Assembly (NCBI RefSeq): GCF_008795985.1
Contig: NZ_VMHP01000002.1
Span: forward strand, 992,001-1,056,000
Length of the DNA: 64,000 nt
Direction: 5' to 3'
DNA from: Marinobacter halotolerans
GTDB lineage: Bacteria > Pseudomonadota > Gammaproteobacteria > Pseudomonadales > Oleiphilaceae
The position numbers and the translations under genes are program-made. Each line of letters opens with the position of its first letter. The stretch's first letter is position 1. Below the pieces are notes generated by a model. That model saw only the letters and a list, made by a program, of their open reading frames with translations, ran no database searches and was not told where the DNA came from. Shown piece after piece: positions 25,465 to 34,164 of this stretch.

Positions 25465-25512
25465 AGAATCTGCCCGTCAGTGTGCATTTTTCTGAATTTA
25501 AACAACAAAGTC

Positions 25513-26529
25513 TTATGGTTGAAGGGTATCGGTGTCAATCCGGACATGGTGTTTCCCACGCCTGACCCGCACGATATCCGCCATGATGGACAACGCTATT
25601 TCGGCCGGTGTCTTGCTGCCGATGTCCAGTCCGATCGGCATGTGAATGCGGGCGATCTCGGCCTCACTCAGCCCCCCGGTGCGCCGCAGACGCTCTGCCC
25701 GCGCACCGCTGGTGCGCATTGAGCCCATCACACCGATATAGCTGGCGCCGGTCTTGACCGCTGCCATCATCGCCAGGTCGTCAATCCGGGGATCATGGGT
25801 TACGGCAACCACCGCGGTCGAAGCACCACAGGCACCGTCCGAGGCAATATACAGGGAAGGAAGCAATGGCACGAACTCAACGCCCTCCGGCATCGCAAGC
25901 CCTCGGGTCACCTCTTCCCTTGGGTCACAGAGCACCACTTCGTAGCCCAGACTGACCGCAAACGTGGCGCAGGCTTCCGCAACCGTTGAGTACCCGGCAA
26001 GAATCAGTCTGGCCACAGGGCCAACACGAATTTCGACACGGTCTTCAGCGTTATCTCTGACAACCCTGGGGCCGATGGGGGCACCCTTTTCCAGCCAGTG
26101 GGTACCATCAGCCAGTCGAACATGCCGGGTCTGGTCTCCTTTGCCGGCAAGCGCTGCTTTTACCAGTTCCAGGTGGTCAATGCTTTCCGGTTGGGGTGAT
26201 AACCGCTCCACTAATACGTCAAGAATGCCGCCACAAGGTAGGCTGATGCGGGAATTTTCCTGACCATCAGCAGGGTCGCCATAACGCACAACAACCGTTG
26301 GTAGTAAATATTCGCCGTTCGTCACCCGTTCCAGAAAATCGTCTTCGACACAGCCACCGGACAGCGATCCCAGATGCTCTCCGTCGGATGCGGCAACCAT
26401 CATTGAACCCGGCTCCCGGGGTGACGAGCCAAAAGTGGACAGCACGGTGCACAGCCATACCGTTCTGTCGCTGGCCAACCATTCGACGGCCTGTTCGATA
26501 ACCCGATAATCCAGGCTTTGCATGGTCAT
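25513..26529 (-). CDS. XdhC/CoxF-family molybdoenzyme maturation protein
   Basis: A 338-residue XdhC-like protein. The N-terminal XdhC/CoxI domain has STFGSSPREPGSMM and SGGCVEDDFL (residues about 31-63); its Cys is conserved in the family. The C-terminal Rossmann-like domain begins ARLILAGYSTVAEACATFA and includes VAVTHDPRIDDLAMMAA and SYIGVMGSMRT. Family members deliver or sulfurate molybdenum cofactor for xanthine or CO dehydrogenase-type enzymes. No molybdoenzyme is encoded nearby, so the client is unknown. It follows the DUF4139 gene by 12 bases, an operon-like spacing. Confidence 0.88.
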   Translation of the reverse strand: MTMQSLDYRVIEQAVEWLASDRTVWLCTVLSTFGSSPREPGSMMVAASDGEHLGSLSGGCVEDDFLERVTNGEYLLPTVVVRYGDPADGQENSRISLPCGGILDVLVERLSPQPESIDHLELVKAALAGKGDQTRHVRLADGTHWLEKGAPIGPRVVRDNAEDRVEIRVGPVARLILAGYSTVAEACATFAVSLGYEVVLCDPREEVTRGLAMPEGVEFVPLLPSLYIASDGACGASTAVVAVTHDPRIDDLAMMAAVKTGASYIGVMGSMRTSGARAERLRRTGGLSEAEIARIHMPIGLDIGSKTPAEIALSIMADIVRVRRGKHHVRIDTDTLQP

Positions 26530-26541
26530 CCGTTCAGTTGA

Positions 26542-28119
26542 TCAGTTTGTAGGGCCGGTCTGGAATTCAGGCGGCAGTTCAGCCTCTTCCGGTACACGCA
26601 GTTCAAAACCTGACTGCAGTGTCAGCGTTGCACCGGGTTCGATCGTCCGCTGCCATGCAAGTATTCCCTTGATGTCCCGGGCATTGCGGGAAACCGGTTC
26701 AGTTATTTCCAGGGGCTCCACGGTCAGGCTGTCCTGTCGGGAGACCGGAAGCCTGTCAAACACCCGAACGGCCACCGATTTCGGGTGGTTGTTGGTGATT
26801 TCGTAACGATTGATATGGCGGACGTATTTTTTGCCATTGAAGATGCCCCGCTGCCCCTGCTGGTTCTGGACATTAACCACCTCTGCAACCACGCGGTCGT
26901 TAACTCCGAAGCCCATGGACAGCTCACTTCCCGCTGAAAGCTTTTCAATAAAGACGCGACCTACCGACTGCCCGTCACGATAGAGGGTAACCGGGCCTGA
27001 CTGCAGCGATACCTCACCATCGTAGGTGCCGGTGGCATGAATGAACCCGTTGGTGTCCATCGCGGGAAAGAAGCGTGTCTCTATGGAAACCGGCATCTTG
27101 TAGGTGGCAACGGCAACGAACTGTTCCTGATTTCCACTGGCCAGTGTTACCGGTGCTTCCAGTCGGTAGCTTTGGGTGAACGCGCCTTCGTTCTGAACGC
27201 TGGCGCTCCGGGGAGCACTCATGGCCTCTGACTGGATCATGTCCATGGACGCAGGCGCACCTTTTGCCCGATACAGCGAGTTCACGCCGGGCGATACCAC
27301 CCAGGGGTTAAGAGGCGGAATGTCGGTTCCCAGGTTGGTGTTTGCAGTGGAAAGGGAAAGCCGGATATCCGTCCAGTCTATTCCCGTGGCCTGGCGGATG
27401 GATGCCAGATGCTCCAGCTTCAGGCTTCCGTCGGTGCCACTCTGCTCCGTTGCAAGCCTCGCATTGTACTGGCTGTGCCAGCCCGCATCCGGGGTCTGGT
27501 ACTGAAGTTCAATGGTTGCCTGCCCTGCTCTTGGTGCCTGATAGACGATGGTTACGTTCTTGGTGGCCCTGGCATTCTGGGATGTGGCGGCGAGCTCTCG
27601 CTTGATCCGGTCCCGTTCAGCGATGTCGTTGGCCATGGCCTGTCTGATCTCGCGAATTCTGGCCAGAGCCTTGCGGGTGCTCTCCTGTACCGTATTTGCC
27701 AGTGATACCAGCTCCGATGCGGTGACTTCCCCCGGGGTAGCGGCCGCTTTGGCCATCAGCGTCACCTGTTGATTCCAGGCCTGGATCTCGTCTTCCCGGG
27801 TACCGATCGCCTGTTCTACCTTTTCCAGCGCGAGTTGCAATTGCCGGGTGGATTCAGCGACAACTTCCGCCTGCTCCACCTGCCGAATCCCGACCCGTTG
27901 TATCTGAACGCCGGTAACACCCTGTAACTCTGCCATCAGGGTCTGGTCCTGCATGGAAACAGGCAGCCCACGAACGGTTATCTCGCCGCCGCCTTCTTTG
28001 AGGGATGCGGTTTCCTCCCACACAACCTGCGCATGGGATGGAAATAGCGTGGCGGATGTTACCTTTGCCTGGGCTGAAAACGGCAGGCCGAGAACAAGCA
28101 GAGCGATTGGCAGTTTCAT
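26542..28119 (-). CDS. DUF4139/DUF4140 (MuiA-like) exported protein
   Basis: A 525-residue protein with a signal peptide (MKLPIALLVLGLPFSAQA). It has the DUF4140 N-terminal region (SATLFPSHAQVVWEETASL), a long coiled coil (about residues 85-190), and a DUF4139 beta-rich C-terminal half with WHSQYNARL and NRYEITNNHPKSVAVRVFDRLPVS. Members have been called mucoidy-inhibitor A-like; their biochemical role is unknown. It probably resides in the periplasm or on the outer membrane. The binding-protein gene ends 16 bases upstream and the XdhC gene begins 12 bases downstream, so the three probably share a transcript. Confidence 0.88.
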   Translation of the reverse strand: MKLPIALLVLGLPFSAQAKVTSATLFPSHAQVVWEETASLKEGGGEITVRGLPVSMQDQTLMAELQGVTGVQIQRVGIRQVEQAEVVAESTRQLQLALEKVEQAIGTREDEIQAWNQQVTLMAKAAATPGEVTASELVSLANTVQESTRKALARIREIRQAMANDIAERDRIKRELAATSQNARATKNVTIVYQAPRAGQATIELQYQTPDAGWHSQYNARLATEQSGTDGSLKLEHLASIRQATGIDWTDIRLSLSTANTNLGTDIPPLNPWVVSPGVNSLYRAKGAPASMDMIQSEAMSAPRSASVQNEGAFTQSYRLEAPVTLASGNQEQFVAVATYKMPVSIETRFFPAMDTNGFIHATGTYDGEVSLQSGPVTLYRDGQSVGRVFIEKLSAGSELSMGFGVNDRVVAEVVNVQNQQGQRGIFNGKKYVRHINRYEITNNHPKSVAVRVFDRLPVSRQDSLTVEPLEITEPVSRNARDIKGILAWQRTIEPGATLTLQSGFELRVPEEAELPPEFQTGPTN

Positions 28120-28135
28120 AGTGTTTCCATCTGTG

Positions 28136-29269
28136 TCAGCGAAAACCGGGGCTCAGGGCGCCCATGAATTGGTCCAGCAGCCCGGATGCTGTGACCGGTT
28201 CTGAACGAATACGTTCGTTGTAATAACGGCTGAAGCGCCTGAAATCTGCCAACTCCCAGTTTAGCGGGTCCATCACCTGGCGGACGGCAGGCAGGTTACT
28301 CTGGTCCGCCACGGTGAACCGATAATTCATGGACACGTTACCCTGATCAGCAAAATCGTATCCGGAGTGAAAATCGCGAATCAGCAACAGGGCCAGGCCG
28401 CCCCCCATGAAGTGTCGCCCCAGGCTGAGTTCCAGCCGGCCTTCTGCAATCTCATCAAGTGCCCGGGGTTCCCAGTCTATACCGCCCACAAACGCATCCT
28501 GTCCCGGGACGAGTCCTTTGTTTTCGAGGGCGGCAATCGCCCCAAGCGCCATACCGTCACTGGCGCTCCAGACCAGATCCAGTTGCGGGTATCGATCGAT
28601 CAGCCGCCCCACCTTTTCAGCCGCTTCCTGGCTCTCCCAGTTGGCGAAAACTACTTGGCTAACCAGAGGCGAATATTCCGAAAGCGCAGTGTACAGGCCC
28701 TGGTTTCGGTCAACGGCCGCCGAGGAGTCTCGTGTACCGGTAAGGCCGATCAGCGCCTGGGGTGCTGCCCCGTTCAGGTGCCAGTGTCGCTGATAGAGTT
28801 CATTGGCCAGGGTGTAACCGGCCGTAAAATTGTCAGGAGAAACGTGGCCGATCCAGTGGGCGAGCTTTTCCCTCGGTTGCCCGGTCAGGCGAATTTCTTC
28901 GTCCGGAACTGCTGTATTGAAAGTGAACGCCTCGACCCCGGCTTCACCGATCATGGTGAGCATCTCGTGTGTCACCTTTTCTTTACACATCAGAATAATG
29001 TAATCGGGCCGGTCTGGGCGGGAAAGTACGGTTTCCAGTAGTTCGCGATAACTGTAACGGTTCTTGCTCTGGTCCGTATAGATGGTGAGATCGATTTCAA
29101 GATCGTCGGCAACGGCTTCCATGAATCCGCCAACCAACTGCCAGAAACGCGAAGTGTCCGGAGACAGGAAGACAACCTCAATGGATGATGACCCGTCCGT
29201 CGCCCTGGCCGGTGAAGTGAATAAAAAGGCATGACTCAGGATCAGAATGGCAAACGCCTTTAAACGCAC
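28136..29269 (-). CDS. Type I periplasmic binding protein (sugar/autoinducer type)
   Basis: A 377-residue protein starting at a GTG at 29269 with GAGGAG upstream; this start is followed by a clean signal peptide (ending ARA), unlike the ATG 39 codons earlier. The mature part resembles Peripla_BP_4 proteins such as ribose-binding or LuxP-type: VVFLSPDTSRFWQLVGGFME, then PDYIILMCKEKVTHEML, LTGTRDSSAAVDRNQGL, DLVWSASDGMALGAIAAL and AFVGGIDWEPRAL. No ABC permease or ATPase is nearby, so it may feed a sensor rather than a transporter. It heads the run with the DUF4139 and XdhC genes. Confidence 0.82.
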   Translation of the reverse strand: MRLKAFAILILSHAFLFTSPARATDGSSSIEVVFLSPDTSRFWQLVGGFMEAVADDLEIDLTIYTDQSKNRYSYRELLETVLSRPDRPDYIILMCKEKVTHEMLTMIGEAGVEAFTFNTAVPDEEIRLTGQPREKLAHWIGHVSPDNFTAGYTLANELYQRHWHLNGAAPQALIGLTGTRDSSAAVDRNQGLYTALSEYSPLVSQVVFANWESQEAAEKVGRLIDRYPQLDLVWSASDGMALGAIAALENKGLVPGQDAFVGGIDWEPRALDEIAEGRLELSLGRHFMGGGLALLLIRDFHSGYDFADQGNVSMNYRFTVADQSNLPAVRQVMDPLNWELADFRRFSRYYNERIRSEPVTASGLLDQFMGALSPGFR

Positions 29270-29478
29270 AATAACTCCTCGGAAAGGTTGCCGGTTTACT
29301 CGGCCTATTATCAACCGAAATAAACTACCACTGCCACTGAACCGCCTTAAAGCTACCTTTTGAAACACTTCATTACTTTTCTGCAATTGTTAACTGCGTC
29401 ATGGGTTGGTGCGGCGTTTACTGATACTTTGAAAACTCAATAAAAAAGCACCGTAAGTCTTCCATGGAGGATGACCTC

Positions 29479-30414
29479 ATGAGACGTCGACTGGCTGTTG
29501 CCCCTGTTTTGAAAGGCGCCTGTTTGTCCGCCGCGCTGACAGCCTGCTCCATTGCCCAGGCCGCATCGGTACAAGCGGTATTTTCCGCGGAAAACGCACT
29601 TTATGGCGCTGGATACAGCATCGGTCAGGCGGATGGCTGGATCGATGACAGCTTTCGCCAGGCACTCCGCAAATTCCAGGCAGACCGGCCGGGGCTCGCA
29701 GCCACCGGTGAACTGGATTCTGACACGCTGAATGCGCTGGGTATTTCCGGGCAGTCGTCCGAGTTGATGGGTGGCAATGTCGTGGCAAGCCGAGAGGCAG
29801 CGCGGAAAGAACTGGGGCTTGTTGCCGCTTCCCTGGCCAAGCCGGCGCCCCGAACCGCCCCGGAACCGCAGCCCCGTTCGAGGCCTGAACCTCAGCCAGA
29901 GCCAGAGCCTGTGGTCGCGGCTGTGAGTGCACCGGTACCTGAACCCGAGCCGAAGCCAGCACCGGAACCCGTGGTCGTGGAAAAAGCGGCGCCGGTGGTG
30001 AAGAAAGCTCCAGAAACCCGTTCAGAGCCCGAGCCTGAACCACAAGTCGTCACTGCACCGCCTGAGCCTGCCAAACCTGAAGCCAATGCACAGACTCCTG
30101 TTCAGAAGCAGCCTGAGTCGGAGCCGACGTCGGAACCCATACAAATTGCATCAATCACTCGATCTGACAACCAGCCGATTGACAAAAACAAGCCTGAGGC
30201 CAAACAGGCGGACGCTGAGGATGCCGGGGATAAAAGCGTTGAAGTGGCCGGTGACGATGTAAACGATGTGGCGAGCATGGAAGCGACGCAAGGCGTTCAA
30301 CAAGCTGCGGAGCGGCCCCTGGAAAGCAGTTCCCCGGAGCGCCCCGCGTCATCAGAAAGCAGTGGTAACTTCCTGACGAAGATGTTCGATTTTCTGTTCG
30401 GATGGATGGTCTGA
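29479..30414 (+). CDS. Peptidoglycan-binding-domain protein with Pro/Glu-rich linker
   Basis: A 311-residue protein. The ATG at 29479 is chosen because GGAGG lies eight bases upstream; an ATG five codons earlier overlaps that site. It has a signal peptide (ending AQA, about residue 28), then a PG_binding_1-like domain (ALYGAGYSIGQADGWIDDSF, then LRKFQADRPGLAATGELD). A long low-complexity region follows, dominated by EPEPxP repeats (about 120-225), like the periplasm-spanning linkers of TonB-type proteins. A short hydrophobic C-terminal helix (FLTKMFDFLFGWMV) ends it. It probably anchors in the envelope. Transcribed divergently from the binding-protein operon. Confidence 0.75.
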   Translation: MRRRLAVAPVLKGACLSAALTACSIAQAASVQAVFSAENALYGAGYSIGQADGWIDDSFRQALRKFQADRPGLAATGELDSDTLNALGISGQSSELMGGNVVASREAARKELGLVAASLAKPAPRTAPEPQPRSRPEPQPEPEPVVAAVSAPVPEPEPKPAPEPVVVEKAAPVVKKAPETRSEPEPEPQVVTAPPEPAKPEANAQTPVQKQPESEPTSEPIQIASITRSDNQPIDKNKPEAKQADAEDAGDKSVEVAGDDVNDVASMEATQGVQQAAERPLESSSPERPASSESSGNFLTKMFDFLFGWMV

Positions 30415-30431
30415 GCCGCGTTTCCGCAGGT

Positions 30432-30587
30432 TCAGACAAATTTCCAGAATGGTGTTTTGAGACGCTGCTCAATGATTTCGGGCCGATAACCCACGTCGTT
30501 GAGTAGTCTTGCGTCTTTAGTCAGCACCAGGTTAATGAAGTCCCGCTTTTTACGCCAACCTTTGAATACTGATACCGCCTTCTTCAT
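30432..30587 (-). CDS. DUF1127-like small protein
   Basis: A 51-residue protein beginning MKKAVSVFKGWRKKRDF, then LTKDARLLNDVGYRPEIIEQ and ending FWKFV. The arrangement of a basic N-terminal helix followed by LxxDxRLLxDVG is that of the DUF1127 family. AGAGGA lies ten bases upstream of its ATG (30587). Its 3' end is 17 bases from the stop of the peptidoglycan-binding gene (convergent). Function unknown. This is the second DUF1127-type gene in the window. Confidence 0.7.
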   Translation of the reverse strand: MKKAVSVFKGWRKKRDFINLVLTKDARLLNDVGYRPEIIEQRLKTPFWKFV

Positions 30588-30795
30588 TTCTTTTCTGTCC
30601 TCTGAGTGATCAATCCGGCATTGCCGGAGGTTTATCTGAATAGGTTGCTATTGTATGGAATCTGCCCAGCCGCCCCCATACTTGGATACACCTATTAAGC
30701 CTTTGACAAATCGCTAATAGCTGCGGGAGGTTTCGGGGGTATAGGATGGTTGCAGACTTAATCCGAAACCATCCGTGGACCTGAAGGAAAACTGC

Positions 30796-31764
30796 ATGAC
30801 CTATGCGCGAATTGCCGGGACGGGTTCCTATCTTCCCGACAATGTCATGACCAACCGGGAGATGGAGAAGCTTGTTGACACCAGTGACGAGTGGATTCGT
30901 GAACGCACCGGCATTGAGCAGCGCCACATAGCGATTGAAGGTCAGACCACGGTCGATCTTGCCGAGCAGGCGTCGCGGCGGGCAATCGAAGCGGCTGGCA
31001 TTAATCCGTCAGACATTGATCTGATCGTATTCGCCACCTCTACCCCGGACAAGATCTTCCCCAGTTCGGCGTGCATTCTTCAGGCCCGACTGGGCATTCA
31101 CGGCTGTCCGGCGTTTGATATCCAGGCTGTCTGCAGCGGTTTCGTCTACGCCCTATCGGTGGCGGACAAATTCATCAAAACCGGCAGCAGCAAGAAAGTT
31201 CTGGTTGTGGGGTCTGAGCTGTTCTCCCGGATTCTCGACTGGGAAGACCGCGGCACCTGTGTTCTGTTCGGGGACGGCGCCGGCGCCGTAATCCTGGAGA
31301 CCAGTGAGGAAACCGGCATTCTGTCGACCCACATTCACGCCGATGGCCAATACCAAAACCTGCTTCACGTGCCCTACGGGATTGGTGACGGTTTTGACCA
31401 GGTACGTGCTGGCAAGGGCCATGTTCACATGAAAGGCAACGAGGTGTTCAAGATTGCCGTCAATACCCTGGGCAAGATTGTGGATGAAACCCTGGAAGCC
31501 AATCAGATGCAGAAGTCCGATGTAGACTGGCTGGTGCCTCACCAAGCCAACCTGCGTATCATTTCTGCAACGGCCCGAAAGCTTAATATGTCCATGGACC
31601 AGGTGGTGGTTACCGTGAATAAACACGGCAACACCTCCGCCGCCTCCATTCCCCTGGCGCTGGACGTTGCCGTTCGCGACGGCAGAATCCGGCGCAACGA
31701 AGTTGTTTTGCTGGAAGCCTTCGGGGGCGGCTTTACCTGGGGCTCGGCACTGCTGAGATACTGA
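30796..31764 (+). CDS. fabH: Beta-ketoacyl-ACP synthase III
   Basis: A 322-residue condensing enzyme that starts fatty-acid synthesis by joining acetyl-CoA (or another acyl-CoA) to malonyl-ACP. The catalytic triad is intact: Cys in [11 protein letters not shown] (about residue 114), His in [11 protein letters not shown] (about 249) and Asn in [12 protein letters not shown] (about 279). The C-terminal [14 protein letters not shown] is typical. The ATG at 30796 has AAGGA upstream, favoured over the GTG seven codons earlier. It stands alone rather than in a fab operon, so it may be a second, specialised FabH. It converges on dabA with three bases between stops. Confidence 0.95.
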   Translation: MTYARIAGTGSYLPDNVMTNREMEKLVDTSDEWIRERTGIEQRHIAIEGQTTVDLAEQASRRAIEAAGINPSDIDLIVFATSTPDKIFPSSACILQARLGIHGCPAFDIQAVCSGFVYALSVADKFIKTGSSKKVLVVGSELFSRILDWEDRGTCVLFGDGAGAVILETSEETGILSTHIHADGQYQNLLHVPYGIGDGFDQVRAGKGHVHMKGNEVFKIAVNTLGKIVDETLEANQMQKSDVDWLVPHQANLRIISATARKLNMSMDQVVVTVNKHGNTSAASIPLALDVAVRDGRIRRNEVVLLEAFGGGFTWGSALLRY

Positions 31765-31767
31765 TTC

Positions 31768-34164
31768 TCACGCCACGCTTACCCACAGGCCATTGTCGTA
31801 ACGCTCGGCGCCGTTAGCCGCCAACCGGTGCAGGCATACCCACTGGTTATCGACCAGTGCGGCGACATCCGGCTGGCGCTGAATCACCGATTCGATCCGT
31901 TCAGCGGGTGCATCGATCAATACCGTCAGGCGCAATGGCTCATGGCGCCAGTGCTTGCCATCATGTACCGATTGAATCGGTAGGCCGATTCTGAGCTCGC
32001 TGCTATTGCCCTCCACAACCCCCAGATTTCCCCCGACGACAGAATGAAGCAGCTTGTTCCCCGATCCGTAGGTATCGGGACCGGTCACCGACGCAAAGTA
32101 CTGAAGGTTGATCCAGTTGGCGACGACCATCGGAGCGGCCAACAGGCCTTCCAGCAGGCTACCGTCCTCATCCTGCGTGGGGTCATAGTCGTGCAGGAAT
32201 ACCCGTCCGCCCAGATTCCTGCCGCGGGTTCGGCTGCGTTTGGCGAAAATGATGGCCGCGTTATTCGCCAGGCCCCATTCCGGCCGAACTTCGGACCAGT
32301 CACGGGTTCTCATCTCCATGGCGTCTTTCAGATCCTGGTCGCCCAAACCGTTCAGCTTCAGCGCGGTGGCGCGTTCCCGGCGAACCGCCAGACCTGCTTC
32401 TGCAAATGCGTTCTCCAGGTCGGCCAGTCTCTGGATATGGGAATCAGGCACCTGATGGCGATCGGCAATGGACACGGTATCGGTGACCGTGCAGTGTTCG
32501 GCAGCAATCGCCCAGGTGTAATCGGGAATCCGGATGCCCTGCTCTGCCAGCCCGGCCCGCACCTGAGGATCGTTCACCAGACTGGCTGCAAGACGGGCGT
32601 TCACGCCACCGCTCTGGCCGCCACAGGCACCGCATTCCAGCCCGGCATGATTCGGGTTGTTATTGGTATGGCTGCCATGCCCGACAAATGTCAGCAGCGG
32701 CGCAAATCCGCTGGTTAATGACATACCGCGAAGCATGTTGGCGACCATTGTTGCTTTCTCTTTGTCGGACAGCGGGTCGCCGCTGTAGCCGTGTACCAGC
32801 CGCCCTTCGACAGTTTGCTGAGAACTGCTGCTCGGGCCAATTTTGAGGCTGTCCCTGAGCAGTTTCCAGGCCCAGGCCAGGCCAGTGGTCTCCACCAGAG
32901 TGAAGGTGGACAGGCTGCCGTACTTGGCCTCCCGGACTGACTCCCGTGTGATCTCCTTCTGGTCTCTGGCTCTGTTCTCCGCCATGTCCTCTTTAAGACT
33001 ACCTTTGGTATCGACCAGGCGGCAGGAGGAAGGCAGCAACCCGGGAAGGCGTCGTTTGGGTTCGAATGGCCCGTGCTGGTGGTGTTCGATGGGCATGCCA
33101 AAGAAGCCGGCAAAGCCGATCGTCTGCACACCCGGGTAGGCCTGCTCGAGGTGCCGGCGAATCACTTCAGAGCGCACATCGATACAGAACACCGCCTGGG
33201 CTTCAGGTGCCGCCGGCTCCGGCAGTGACGGTGGCTTTTCCTTCGAACCAGACGAGTCCAGTGCGTGCCACAGACTGCGCTGATAGCCAATCTCCAGGGC
33301 TCGCTGCCAGACCCATAGTGCGGCACGGTCGGAATGATTGCCGCCTCGATGGAGATGGGTTTTGCGCTTTTGCCAATCGGCCTTCTGGCTGGTAGACGCA
33401 AAATGAAAGCCCAGGGATTCCCAGACCAGCATGATGGCCAGCAATTCGCCGCAGCGGTAGGAGGATTTTCCCTCAAGCCCGGCACGCCAATCCACTCCGC
33501 GGCACCACGAGGCCCAGCCATTGATTCCGAGAAGCAGGCTGTGACTAAGCGCTTCGAGATCTCGACCGGAGACGCCGATCGCTTTGACGGCGTTGGCAAT
33601 CGCATCATCCATGGTATCCGGTACGGATTTGAAGAACGCCCGGGCGCCAGTAAGGCCGGTGCTGAAATCCAGGGACCGGTCCTCACGTACAGACTCCAGC
33701 CAGAAGGCAAAAAGATCAGTCTCAGAGCCGCATTTACCTGTGGACCAGCGGCCCTGCCTCTGGTCAAAGAAGGCTCCACATGCTTTGGACACCTTATCCC
33801 GGGCGGTCTGCGCCAGGTTTCTGTCCAGTATCGAGAATTGGCCGGGTTCTGTGGACGCAGCAGGGCGTTTAATCAAGGCAAGATAATCAGCGGCAACCCG
33901 CCCGTCCTGTCCAATCTCCTCAATGCTCGCTTGCAGATCCTGTTGCTGGATCCGCCCGCCCTCCCAGGCCTCACGATAGAAATCCCGGGGCATAAGCGTA
34001 CTGATACCCGCTCTTTCCTGCAGCAGCCCGTCAACCCGTGACGCTGGCAGGTGTCTCAGCCCCCAGAACGGGTTCACGGCAATCCATTGATCCAGGGGCC
34101 AGACTGGAGCCACAAGATCGCAAGCTTTGCTAAAAGAGTCCCGCCAGTTTTCCAGACCGATCAT
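31768..34164 (-). CDS. dabA: DabA subunit of the DAB inorganic-carbon transporter (DUF2309)
   Basis: A 798-residue protein of the DUF2309/UPF0753 family. DabA is a beta-carbonic-anhydrase-like, zinc-containing cytoplasmic subunit thought to hydrate CO2 unidirectionally, driven by cation flux through DabB. Proposed zinc ligands are present: Cys and Asp in VFCIDVRSEV (about residue 326) and His/Cys in GHGSHTNNNPNHAGLECGAC (about 503-520). The N-terminal ~45 residues (VAPVWPLDQWIAVNPFWG) match the family. It overlaps dabB by four bases and lies downstream of it. A divergent LysR-type gene is upstream of dabB. Confidence 0.95.
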   Translation of the reverse strand: MIGLENWRDSFSKACDLVAPVWPLDQWIAVNPFWGLRHLPASRVDGLLQERAGISTLMPRDFYREAWEGGRIQQQDLQASIEEIGQDGRVAADYLALIKRPAASTEPGQFSILDRNLAQTARDKVSKACGAFFDQRQGRWSTGKCGSETDLFAFWLESVREDRSLDFSTGLTGARAFFKSVPDTMDDAIANAVKAIGVSGRDLEALSHSLLLGINGWASWCRGVDWRAGLEGKSSYRCGELLAIMLVWESLGFHFASTSQKADWQKRKTHLHRGGNHSDRAALWVWQRALEIGYQRSLWHALDSSGSKEKPPSLPEPAAPEAQAVFCIDVRSEVIRRHLEQAYPGVQTIGFAGFFGMPIEHHQHGPFEPKRRLPGLLPSSCRLVDTKGSLKEDMAENRARDQKEITRESVREAKYGSLSTFTLVETTGLAWAWKLLRDSLKIGPSSSSQQTVEGRLVHGYSGDPLSDKEKATMVANMLRGMSLTSGFAPLLTFVGHGSHTNNNPNHAGLECGACGGQSGGVNARLAASLVNDPQVRAGLAEQGIRIPDYTWAIAAEHCTVTDTVSIADRHQVPDSHIQRLADLENAFAEAGLAVRRERATALKLNGLGDQDLKDAMEMRTRDWSEVRPEWGLANNAAIIFAKRSRTRGRNLGGRVFLHDYDPTQDEDGSLLEGLLAAPMVVANWINLQYFASVTGPDTYGSGNKLLHSVVGGNLGVVEGNSSELRIGLPIQSVHDGKHWRHEPLRLTVLIDAPAERIESVIQRQPDVAALVDNQWVCLHRLAANGAERYDNGLWVSVA

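Noticed and set aside
30703-30745. TTGACA and TATAGG as a fabH promoter
   Set aside because: The hexamers are 31 bases apart, far outside the normal spacing, and no better -10 was found.
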